Below, one piece after another: positions 27,787 through 35,754 of a stretch of 47,137 nt of DNA. Every line of letters starts with the position of its first letter. Positions within the stretch are counted from its first letter, which is position 1. The translations under genes were made by a program, and so were the position numbers. The DNA is from an uncultured Anaerolineales bacterium (lineage in GTDB: Bacteria > Chloroflexota > Anaerolineae > Anaerolineales > Villigracilaceae). The stretch spans positions 1-47,137 of the forward strand of contig CAIQQN010000077.1 of the NCBI GenBank assembly GCA_903873975.1, written 5' to 3'. Below the pieces are notes generated by a model. It was not told the origin of the DNA, ran no database searches, and saw nothing but the letters and a program-made list of their open reading frames with translations.

Positions 27787-28941
27787 ATGGAATGGCGTGT
27801 ACCGTTGGCTGATATTGATTTTGGAGCGGCGGAAGAAGAAGCTGCCTTGCAGGTGATCCGCTCCCGCTGGCTGAGTATGGGGGAGGTCACCAAGGAGTTC
27901 GAACAGGAGTTCGCCCTCTTCATCGGTGCGAAACATACCCTGGCAGTGACCAACGCCACCGCCGCCCTGCATTTGGCTTGTCTCGCGGCGGGGATGGGCC
28001 CCGGCGACGAGGTCATCCTCCCCTCGCTGACTTTTGTGGCCACTGCCAATGCCGTGCGCTATACCGGGGCCACCCCCGTCTTTGCCGATATCGAAAGCCT
28101 GGATAGGCTGACCCTTTCGCCTGCTTCCATCGAAGCCTGCCTCACAGAAAGCACGCGTGCCATCCTGGTGATGCATTACGCAGGTTTTGCCTGTGATATG
28201 CCTGCCATTCAAGAGATTGCCCGCAAACATAACCTGGTGGTGCTGGAAGATTCTGCCCACGCGGTTGGCTCCGAACTGGAAGGGCGCAGCCTGGGCACCT
28301 GGGGGGCGATCGGTTGTTACAGCTTTTTCTCCAACAAGAACATGACCACCGGCGAGGGTGGCATGCTGGCCACCGATGACGATAGCCTGGCGGAAAAACT
28401 GCGCATCCTGCGCTCGCACGGCATGACCTCCCTGAGCTGGGACCGCCACCAGGGGCATGCGTATAGCTATGATGTGGTGGCCTTGGGCTACAACTATCGC
28501 ATTGACGAGTTGCGCTCGGCATTGGGGCGCGTCCAACTGCGCAAGCTGCCGGCCGGGAATGAACGGCGCCGGGAGCTGACCCTGCTCTACCGCGAGCTGT
28601 TAAATGAGCTGGCACCCAAGGTGAGTCTGCCCTTTTCGGAAGAGCGCGGCACATCCTGCTATCACATCCTGCCGGTCCTGCTTCCGCAGGGCACAGATCG
28701 CCTCCGCTTTATGGAGGCGCTGAAGAGAAGCGGCATCCAGACCAGCATTCACTACCCGCCCGTGCACCGTTTTTCCATCTATGAATCAGAATGGCAAAGA
28801 GGCGGTTCTTCCCTGCCGGTCACCGAAGAGGCTGCTTCTCGAGAGGTGACCCTGCCGCTTTACCCCACCATGCGCGATGAACAGGTGCACTGGGTTGCGC
28901 AGGCGGTAAAAGAAGCCCTGCAGAAGATGGATACCAAATAA
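27787..28941 (+). CDS. DegT/DnrJ/EryC1/StrS family PLP-dependent aminotransferase
   Basis: FALFIGAKHTLAVTNATAALHLACLAAGMGPGDEVILPSLTFVATANAVRYTGATPVFADI...SFFSNKNMTTGEGGMLATDD. Confidence 0.95.
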   Translation: MEWRVPLADIDFGAAEEEAALQVIRSRWLSMGEVTKEFEQEFALFIGAKHTLAVTNATAALHLACLAAGMGPGDEVILPSLTFVATANAVRYTGATPVFADIESLDRLTLSPASIEACLTESTRAILVMHYAGFACDMPAIQEIARKHNLVVLEDSAHAVGSELEGRSLGTWGAIGCYSFFSNKNMTTGEGGMLATDDDSLAEKLRILRSHGMTSLSWDRHQGHAYSYDVVALGYNYRIDELRSALGRVQLRKLPAGNERRRELTLLYRELLNELAPKVSLPFSEERGTSCYHILPVLLPQGTDRLRFMEALKRSGIQTSIHYPPVHRFSIYESEWQRGGSSLPVTEEAASREVTLPLYPTMRDEQVHWVAQAVKEALQKMDTK

Positions 28942-28957
28942 AGAGATTGCAATTTGT

Positions 28958-29578
28958 GTGGATGAGCCAGATATGTCCTTTTATAAACTTTCAAAAGATG
29001 CCATCCTCGAGACCTTCGACGACGGCGGCCTAGTCCTGATCGTCCCGGAGCGCCGTCTGGTGGAGCTGAACCCGAGCGCAGTTGAAATCATCCGTCTGTT
29101 GGACGGGAAGCGAACCCCGGAACAGGTGGCGGCTGAAATTGCCAAAAACCATGATATAAGTAATGATTATCCGGAAACACAAATAATACTTGATGTATTG
29201 GAATTATGTGCAGAAATGGATCGAAATGGTGTGCTTGAATTTCAACCTGACTTTCAGGAGAATATGGAAATGACATCTGCCGTTGCAACCTGTTTTTTGC
29301 GAAACCCGGATGTGGTCCTGCGAGAAGAGGACCCGGATGAGGGCGCCCTGCTTTTCAACCCCGATACCAACCAGGTGAAGGTGATCAATACCACCGGCCT
29401 GTTCATCTGGCAGCAATGCGGCGTGGCCCGCACACAGGATGAGATCGTGGCCGAAGTCCAAAAAGGCTTCGATGAGGTTCCGTTGGACCAGGTTGTCCAT
29501 GATGTCCGGGAATTTGTGGACAGCATGTTAGCCAGTGGATTTATTGGCACAGTTGAGAAATGCAAAGGGATAGGTTAA
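28958..29578 (+). CDS. Tandem PqqD-like (RiPP recognition element) protein
   Basis: Two similar PqqD-type halves: DAILETFDDGGLVLIVPERRLVELNPSAVEIIRLLDGKRTPEQVAAEIAK and DVVLREEDPDEGALLFNPDTNQVKVINTTGLFIWQQCGVARTQDEIVAEVQK. Confidence 0.88.
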   Translation: MDEPDMSFYKLSKDAILETFDDGGLVLIVPERRLVELNPSAVEIIRLLDGKRTPEQVAAEIAKNHDISNDYPETQIILDVLELCAEMDRNGVLEFQPDFQENMEMTSAVATCFLRNPDVVLREEDPDEGALLFNPDTNQVKVINTTGLFIWQQCGVARTQDEIVAEVQKGFDEVPLDQVVHDVREFVDSMLASGFIGTVEKCKGIG

Positions 29579-29584
29579 CCAATT

Positions 29585-30709
29585 ATGGGTGATTCGCAAG
29601 TGATGTCTGCCCCTCGCAAGGTGGATATCTCCATTACCGGTAAGTGTAACCTGGCCTGTCAATACTGCTTCTATGCCGACGAAATGGTGAGGCGCACCGA
29701 TCTGCCTACCGAACGCTGGATATCGTTTTTCAACGAATTGGGGCGGTTAGGTGTCATGTCTGTTTGTCTGACCGGAGGGGAAGTATTTTCCCATCCCGAT
29801 TTGTTCGAGTTGATCGATGGCGTCATTGCCAATCGTATGCGCTACACGTTGCTCAGTAATGGTACGCTGATCACCGAGAAAATGCTAGCCCAGTTCGAGA
29901 TCGGTAAGCGCCGCCAACGGTTGGATTCGATCCAGATTTCGGTTGATGGCTCCAGCGCTGAGGTACACGACCGCAGCCGTCCGAAGAGTTTTGGGCGGGC
30001 GTTGCGCGGGCTGAAACTGCTCAAGGAAGCCGGGTATCCGGCCACGGTACGCGTCACGGTCAACCGTTTCAACGTGGATGACCTGGAAAACGTTGCCCAT
30101 TTATTGCTGGAGGAAGTGGGTCTCTCCAGTTTTAGCACCAACGAGGCCTATGCCTGTGGTGCAACCGACCGCACTGAAGAAAACATCATCCTCACTCCGA
30201 TTCAGCGTAAGAAGGCTATGCAGGTCTTGACGCGTTTGTCCGAAAAATATGATCACCGGATTGGAGCTCAGGCTGGTCCGCTGATCCTGGCCCAAGAGTT
30301 GAAAACCTTGGATGACATGCTGGCTAATGGGCAGACCAGTCTGCCCGGACGTGGTACATTAAGTTCTTGCGGTGGTGTTTTTAACCAACTCGGAGTATTG
30401 CATGATGGCACGATCGTCCCTTGTACCATATTGAGTGTGTTACATTTAGGAACGGTTGGTAAAGATAACTTTCAGAATATTTGGTTGAATCACCCCATTA
30501 TGGTTGCCTTGCGCCAGCGGCGGGAAATCCCGCTTAGTTCGCTGGACACTTGCAGGGACTGTGCTTATCAGGGCTTTTGTAAAGGCGGTTGTCCGGCAGG
30601 CGCTATTCATGATAGCGGAGATTTCAATACACGCAATCCGATGGATTGCTATCGGGTATTAAAAGGCGAAGACCCATTTATTACTTTATCGGATGATTTA
30701 CGTGCTTAA
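29585..30709 (+). CDS. Radical SAM/SPASM protein (SynChlorMet ScmE/ScmF-like, PqqE-type), first copy
   Basis: CxxxCxxC in ITGKCNLACQYCFYADEM, GGEVFSHPDLF, SPASM cysteines C...CTI...CRDCAYQGFCKGGCPAG...C. Confidence 0.93.
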   Translation: MGDSQVMSAPRKVDISITGKCNLACQYCFYADEMVRRTDLPTERWISFFNELGRLGVMSVCLTGGEVFSHPDLFELIDGVIANRMRYTLLSNGTLITEKMLAQFEIGKRRQRLDSIQISVDGSSAEVHDRSRPKSFGRALRGLKLLKEAGYPATVRVTVNRFNVDDLENVAHLLLEEVGLSSFSTNEAYACGATDRTEENIILTPIQRKKAMQVLTRLSEKYDHRIGAQAGPLILAQELKTLDDMLANGQTSLPGRGTLSSCGGVFNQLGVLHDGTIVPCTILSVLHLGTVGKDNFQNIWLNHPIMVALRQRREIPLSSLDTCRDCAYQGFCKGGCPAGAIHDSGDFNTRNPMDCYRVLKGEDPFITLSDDLRA

Positions 30710-30727
30710 TCATAGTGGTTATCGAAA

Positions 30728-31822
30728 ATGGTTAATGATATAAATCAACTCCCTGAAGGTGCTCCGCCGCTTAATACCTATTATATTTATCTTACTGGAG
30801 GGTGCAATCTGGCCTGCAGGCATTGTTGGATTGCTCCCACTTTCGAAGCGAGTGGTGGTACAGGTCAATGCCTGGATTATTGGTTGTATGAAATTGCCAT
30901 CGCAGAAGGATTACCACTGGGATTAAAAAGCATTAAGTTCACAGGGGGAGAACCATTGCTACACCCCGATTTTGTGCAAATGGTGGAACATGCAACAGAG
31001 CAGGGATTGAATACCGTGCTGGAAACGAATGGCACGCTAATCACCCCCACATTGGCTCACCACCTTAAGGAAATAACTTCCCTAGGGTTCATCTCAGTAA
31101 GCCTGGATGGCGCTACATCGTCTTCCCATGACTATATGCGTAATGTTCCGGGAAGTTTTGAACGGGCTCAACAAGGTATTCTCGATCTAATAGATGCCGG
31201 TTATCGGCCGCAGGTAATCATGAGCCTGTTCCCCGGCAACGTAGACGAGATGGAGACGTTGGTCCGGTGGGCGGAGAAAATTGGTTGTGGTTCAGTTAAA
31301 TTCAACCTGCTCCAACCATCAGGGCGTGGAGAGCAAATGAAGGAGCGAGGGGAATGGCTTAATATTGAACAACTAGTTCAATTGGGCCAGTGGGTTGAGA
31401 AAGATCTACAGCAGAGCGTTTCGATTCCGGTATCATACAGTTGGCCAATGGCTTTTCATGGGATCAGCCGCTTGCTTAGAAATCGGGGCGAGATCTGCAA
31501 TATTGAGCATATCCTTGGAATTCTTGCGACAGGACATCTGGCAATGTGCGGGATCGGGACTCAAGAAAAGGAGCTCGTTTTTGGACAGTTGGGTCAAGAA
31601 ACAGTTCGAGATGTTTGGATCAATAATCTTGCCTTGCGGAAAATACGTGATACAATTAAGCTGCCTTTAGATGGAGTATGCAGTCATTGCGTTCACCAAA
31701 AATTATGCAAAGGAAATTGTTTGGCACAGAATTACTATGCAAGCAAACGACTGACGGCTCCGTTTTGGTTTTGCCAAATGGCAGAAGAAAGTGGTTTATT
31801 TCCTGCATCACGGAAAAGTTGA
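30728..31822 (+). CDS. Radical SAM/SPASM protein (SynChlorMet ScmE/ScmF-like), second copy
   Basis: CxxxCxxC in LTGGCNLACRHCWIAPTF, FTGGEPLLHPDFVQMV, SPASM region CNIEH...CGIG...CSHCVHQKLCKGNCLAQ...C. Confidence 0.93.
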   Translation: MVNDINQLPEGAPPLNTYYIYLTGGCNLACRHCWIAPTFEASGGTGQCLDYWLYEIAIAEGLPLGLKSIKFTGGEPLLHPDFVQMVEHATEQGLNTVLETNGTLITPTLAHHLKEITSLGFISVSLDGATSSSHDYMRNVPGSFERAQQGILDLIDAGYRPQVIMSLFPGNVDEMETLVRWAEKIGCGSVKFNLLQPSGRGEQMKERGEWLNIEQLVQLGQWVEKDLQQSVSIPVSYSWPMAFHGISRLLRNRGEICNIEHILGILATGHLAMCGIGTQEKELVFGQLGQETVRDVWINNLALRKIRDTIKLPLDGVCSHCVHQKLCKGNCLAQNYYASKRLTAPFWFCQMAEESGLFPASRKS

Positions 31823-31902
31823 TCTTACTCTAGAGCAAAGAAATAAAATTTGTTTCCAACTAATTAATTGTTTTCCTACCTTAATCAAAAGGAGCAGTCA
31901 TT

Positions 31903-32133
31903 ATGAGCCGAAAATATACGAAGCCAATGGGAAGAGACTTGACAGAAATATCAATTTCTTCTGGTTCATGCCTGAGCGGTCACAGTGAGTTGGCTGTAGG
32001 TGATTGTACAGTAACTGGCGCACTTGCTCTGGAAACATGTGGCGGTGGCACAACTGTTTATCCTTATCTCGTATGCACTACAACTGGAGGCTTTGCTGGC
32101 TTGAGTTGTGTAAACGGGACTGTGGCTGGCTAG
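31903..32133 (+). CDS. Candidate RiPP precursor peptide, 76 aa, Cys-periodic
   Basis: GGAG RBS at 31891 (8-nt spacing), ATG31903, TAG stop; MSRKYTKPMGRDLTEISISSGSCLSGHSELAVGDCTVTGALALETCGGGTTVYPYLVCTTTGGFAGLSCVNGTVAG. Located directly after the second radical SAM gene and before a strong terminator. Confidence 0.75.
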   Translation: MSRKYTKPMGRDLTEISISSGSCLSGHSELAVGDCTVTGALALETCGGGTTVYPYLVCTTTGGFAGLSCVNGTVAG

Positions 32134-32167
32134 GCTGTCTCGGAATTGGATGATGGCAATTAATAGG

Positions 32168-32209
32168 GGGTGCTGGGTGGCTATAGGTCCATCCAGCACC
32201 CTTTTTTTT
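32168..32209 (+). terminator. Strong intrinsic terminator after candidate precursor
   Basis: GGGTGCTGGGTGG-CTATAGGT-CCATCCAGCACCC (13-bp stem, one G.T) followed by TTTTTTTT. Confidence 0.95.
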
Positions 32210-32314
32210 ATTCACAGTAATTCCTATGTACTTAGGTTGATATTTGGGCTGAAATAATTCTTCGCACGTAGAATTGACTGGCACAAATTCTTAAGATCCA
32301 TTTAGAATAACCTG

Positions 32315-32344
32315 AAATTGGACAAATTTTTAGTAGTCCAATTT
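32315..32344. repeat. Inverted repeat AAATTGGAC-N12-GTCCAATTT upstream of HprK-like gene
   Basis: Perfect 9-bp arms; possible operator or RNA hairpin. Confidence 0.5.
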
Positions 32345-32409
32345 ATTTCTTCGGGTTTTGAAAAAATCACCAATTGCTTTTCCGGGTTAATAACCTCACC
32401 ATTCTGACG

Positions 32410-33282
32410 ATGAAATTACATTTCCTGCCCCCAGTGAAAAACAGCTCAAAGCTTATTTGGGCTGAATTTGCAGATTACTGGTTTGCGAACGGGTATGCGA
32501 GTAATTTAACAGAAGAATTGGTCATTGTATTTCCTCAGGCAGATTTCAAGGATCGTATACTTGATTCATCAAGAGATCCTCGTTGGAATGAAATTTATCG
32601 TGCCTGGTACCAGATCAATACTTCTTTACCAGGAACGCAATTAAAAGCATGGCGTGTTATCTATGAGCACGGAGATGAAATTGCCCCTAATTTGGGTGTA
32701 TTTTGGCTTCGAAACAATAAAACTCCCTGCCTATTTTGGCTTTGTTCCAAACAAAACTTTATCGAGACGCAAGCACGGTTGGCTGATCTTTTACCCAAAA
32801 TATCCGCCTATTGCCATATCAGACAAGGCAGGGGGCTTTTTCATGCAGCCGGGATTCTCCACAAAGATCAAGGATACTTGTTCTTGGGGGCGTCAGGCGC
32901 TGGCAAGAGCACAATTTCTTCTCTGAGCTCAACGCAAGGCGACAAAATCATTCATGACGATCATGTGGTTGTTTACCGAGGAGAGACGGGAAAATGGTTA
33001 CTATCGGATATTGCTTATTCGCATCAAGGTATTCCCGTTAATGCTTTTTTATTCTTAGTTCAGGATCATAAAGACCTGCTTCTTCCGATCACGCATGCTG
33101 AGACAGTAAAACGTTTGTTAGAAAATCTGAACGACCATGGGAGCCAAGTGCTTTTTGGGGATATATTAAAGAACGCTTTTACCACTTTGGCAGAAGTAGC
33201 GCGTCATGTTCCCAGCTACGAATTACATTTCCGAAAAAGCCCGGATTTTTGGAATGTTATACGCGAACGGTTCCCTGACTGA
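32410..33282 (+). CDS. HPr kinase/phosphorylase-like P-loop protein (SynChlorMet ScmC-like?)
   Basis: GILHKDQGYLFLGASGAGKSTISSLSSTQGDKIIHDDHVVVYRGETGKWLL: Walker A GASGAGKST followed by HprK-like D-D motif. Start uncertain (ORF opens at TTG32374; ATG32410 preferred). Confidence 0.82.
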   Translation: MKLHFLPPVKNSSKLIWAEFADYWFANGYASNLTEELVIVFPQADFKDRILDSSRDPRWNEIYRAWYQINTSLPGTQLKAWRVIYEHGDEIAPNLGVFWLRNNKTPCLFWLCSKQNFIETQARLADLLPKISAYCHIRQGRGLFHAAGILHKDQGYLFLGASGAGKSTISSLSSTQGDKIIHDDHVVVYRGETGKWLLSDIAYSHQGIPVNAFLFLVQDHKDLLLPITHAETVKRLLENLNDHGSQVLFGDILKNAFTTLAEVARHVPSYELHFRKSPDFWNVIRERFPD

Positions 33283-33934
33283 GGCGGAAAACATCCCCTC
33301 CTGGGCCAGGGCAGAGGGTTTGACGCGCTGCTTTATCTACAATGGCCCAAGCATGTTGCCGACTTTCCGCCCCGGCCAGCTGCTCTTTGTGCGTCCGCTG
33401 GAACAAGCCCCTGCCGCGGGGGACGTTCTTGTGTTTAGCTACCCATCACGAAACCGGAACATTGTCCATCGCCTAGTCTCCATCTCCGGGGCGCAGTTGA
33501 TCACGCGCGGGGATAATAACCTGCGTTATGATGCATTTCAGGTGCAGGTAGAGCAGGTGATCGGGAGGGTGGAACACGTGAAAGGCGGGGGCGTGGTGAG
33601 ACCCGTGCTGGGAGGCTGGCGGGGGCTGTGGAAGGCGAGAGTTCATTGGGCCGGGCTATGGTTGGATATTTTTGTACGCCGGATCTTCTGGCGGCCTTAC
33701 CAATTGTTGCGGCTCAGCGGGCTGGTAGCGCGCGTATGGCAGCCAACGATCGTAAGGCTGAGCCTGAACAACGAGAGCGGCGCGCTGGTCAAATACATCC
33801 ATAAAAAGCGCACGGTGGCTTTATGGTTCCCGTCGCAGCAGCGCTTTGTATGTCGCAAACCTTATGACCTGGCGATCCTTTATCCCACTGGCTGCACAGC
33901 GCTTCGTGATGATCCTGCAGGAACTGATGCTTGA
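33254..33934 (+). CDS. S24/S26 family signal-peptidase-like protein
   Basis: CFIYNGPSMLPTFRPGQLLFVRPLEQAPAAGDVLVFSYPSRNRNIVHRLVSISGAQLITRGDNN: Ser in GPSM and HR in place of the bacterial Lys. Start ATG33254 preferred to reduce overlap with the upstream gene. Confidence 0.85.
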   Translation: MLYANGSLTEAENIPSWARAEGLTRCFIYNGPSMLPTFRPGQLLFVRPLEQAPAAGDVLVFSYPSRNRNIVHRLVSISGAQLITRGDNNLRYDAFQVQVEQVIGRVEHVKGGGVVRPVLGGWRGLWKARVHWAGLWLDIFVRRIFWRPYQLLRLSGLVARVWQPTIVRLSLNNESGALVKYIHKKRTVALWFPSQQRFVCRKPYDLAILYPTGCTALRDDPAGTDA

Positions 33935-35754
33935 AAACGCAAAACTGGTTTGATTATTTAAAGAAAGGTCTTTCCCACGCACCGTCGCAGGATCAGATCA
34001 GCGGCGAAAAGGGCTATTCCAGCCCGCGCGCCAACCTGCGCAACCTGCGCCCGTTCCTCGTCCGTCACTGGCGCAAAGGAGTGGTTGGCGCGGTTTTGAT
34101 CCTGGTCACCACCCTGGTATCACTTCCGCAGCCACTGATCACCCGTTACCTGATAGACAATGTGATCCTGGCGCGGCGGGTGGACCTGATCCCAATCGTC
34201 ATCCTGCTCCTGGGAGGAACTCAACTGCTGACGATGGGGGGTGGAGCCATGCAGCAGTTTTACTTCGCACGTTTCGAGCAGGGCATCCTGATCGATATTC
34301 AGCAGACCCTGCTTGACCACACACTGCGCCTGCCCAAGACGTTCTTCGATAAGGAAGAGATCGGTTACCTGATCTCGCGCCTGTCTTCGGACGTGGAAGG
34401 CCTGCGCTGGTTCTTCTCCAGCAGTATTGTATACATCGCCAGCAATATCCTGAGCTTCATCGGCGGGATCGTATTTCTATTCTACCTGGAATGGCGGCTG
34501 GCGATCGCCACATTGGTCGTTTTGCCATTGCTGGTGCTCAGTGTGCGTTACTTCTCGAGCCGCATTCGCAACCTCGGCCATCATGGCATGGAACAGAGAG
34601 CCAATATGCTGCAGCGTTTTCAAGAGACATTGGCCACCATCCCGCTGATCAAAACCTTTGCCTCCGAGCAGCGCGAGAGCGAGCGGGTGATGGCTGAAGT
34701 TAAAAAAAACCGGCAGATCGAGATGGAACAATCAGTTGTGAGTTCGCTGGCCGGCCTGGCGATCGGCATCGTACCAATCACTGCCCGGGGGGTTGTTTTA
34801 ATCGTTGGCGCTTATCTTATCATCCGAGGCCAGTGGACGCTGGGCTCCCTGCTGGCTTTTCAATCCTACCTGGGATATGTGTACAGCCCGGCAACCTACC
34901 TGGCCCAGGCCAATCTCTCGCTTCAAAATGCCCTGGCGGCACTGGAGCGTGTTTCAGCCCTATTTAGTATCGTCCCTGAAGAGAATCTGGGAGTTGGACA
35001 GAAAGTCGAAAGGCTGAAGGGAGAAGTCGATTTTAAGAATGTAACCTTCTCATACGATGGCCGCGATACGGTGTTACAGAATTTATCCTTCCATGTTAAT
35101 CCTGGCGAGCATATTGCCATCGTAGGCCCAAGCGGCGTTGGGAAAACCACCTTGATCAGCCTGATCCTACGGTTGTACCGGCCCACCCGGGGCGAAATCT
35201 GGTTCGATGGGCGGCCGGCTTCCGAGTATGAACTATCCTCCCTGCGCCAGAGGATCGGCTATGTCTCGCAAAGCAGCCTGCTGCTCTCGGGAACCATGCT
35301 GGACAATCTATGCTATGGAAACCCTGAAGCAAGCGAGGAACTTGTCATCAAGGCCGCAAAAGCTGCCGGGATCCACGACTTCATTTCCGGACTGCCGGAA
35401 GGATACCATTCGCTGGTCGGGGAAACAGGTGTTAACATGTCAGAAGGTCAGAAGCAGCGCCTGACGATCGCCCGGGCGCTGATCAAAGACCCCGATATTC
35501 TCATCCTCGATGAACCCACTTCCGCCTTGGACAGCCTGAAGGAGAATTCATTCATTGAGGCGTTGAAAAACATAACCCAGGGGAAGACCTTGTTTCTGAT
35601 CGCCCACCGTCTGACCACCGTAAAAAATGCGACGCGGCTTCTCGTTCTTAATGAAGATCACCTGGTTTCAATCGGTACTCATCAGGAATTGATGGAGTCC
35701 AGCGAATATTATCGTTCCCTTGTGGCGAATCAGCAGATCCTTGCTGCGCATTGA
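33931..35754 (+). CDS. ABC transporter ATP-binding/permease protein (TTG start overlapping TGA)
   Basis: TM domain, then Walker A GPSGVGKTT, signature NMSEGQKQRLTIARALI, Walker B ILILDEPTSALD. No N-terminal C39 peptidase. Confidence 0.95.
   Translation: MKTQNWFDYLKKGLSHAPSQDQISGEKGYSSPRANLRNLRPFLVRHWRKGVVGAVLILVTTLVSLPQPLITRYLIDNVILARRVDLIPIVILLLGGTQLLTMGGGAMQQFYFARFEQGILIDIQQTLLDHTLRLPKTFFDKEEIGYLISRLSSDVEGLRWFFSSSIVYIASNILSFIGGIVFLFYLEWRLAIATLVVLPLLVLSVRYFSSRIRNLGHHGMEQRANMLQRFQETLATIPLIKTFASEQRESERVMAEVKKNRQIEMEQSVVSSLAGLAIGIVPITARGVVLIVGAYLIIRGQWTLGSLLAFQSYLGYVYSPATYLAQANLSLQNALAALERVSALFSIVPEENLGVGQKVERLKGEVDFKNVTFSYDGRDTVLQNLSFHVNPGEHIAIVGPSGVGKTTLISLILRLYRPTRGEIWFDGRPASEYELSSLRQRIGYVSQSSLLLSGTMLDNLCYGNPEASEELVIKAAKAAGIHDFISGLPEGYHSLVGETGVNMSEGQKQRLTIARALIKDPDILILDEPTSALDSLKENSFIEALKNITQGKTLFLIAHRLTTVKNATRLLVLNEDHLVSIGTHQELMESSEYYRSLVANQQILAAH

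Noticed and set aside
31791-31988. 65-aa plus-strand ORF overlapping the second rSAM 3' end and the precursor
   Set aside because: No RBS or recognisable features; out of frame with both well-supported genes.
31966-32199. Cys-containing 77-aa minus-strand ORF opposite the candidate precursor
   Set aside because: Overlaps the strong terminator, starts inside its stem, lacks an RBS; the plus-strand ORF has RBS and periodic Cys.
28958-35754. Lasso peptide cluster interpretation
   Set aside because: No asparagine-synthetase-like cyclase or transglutaminase-like B2 protein is present; the two SPASM radical SAM enzymes point to a different RiPP type.
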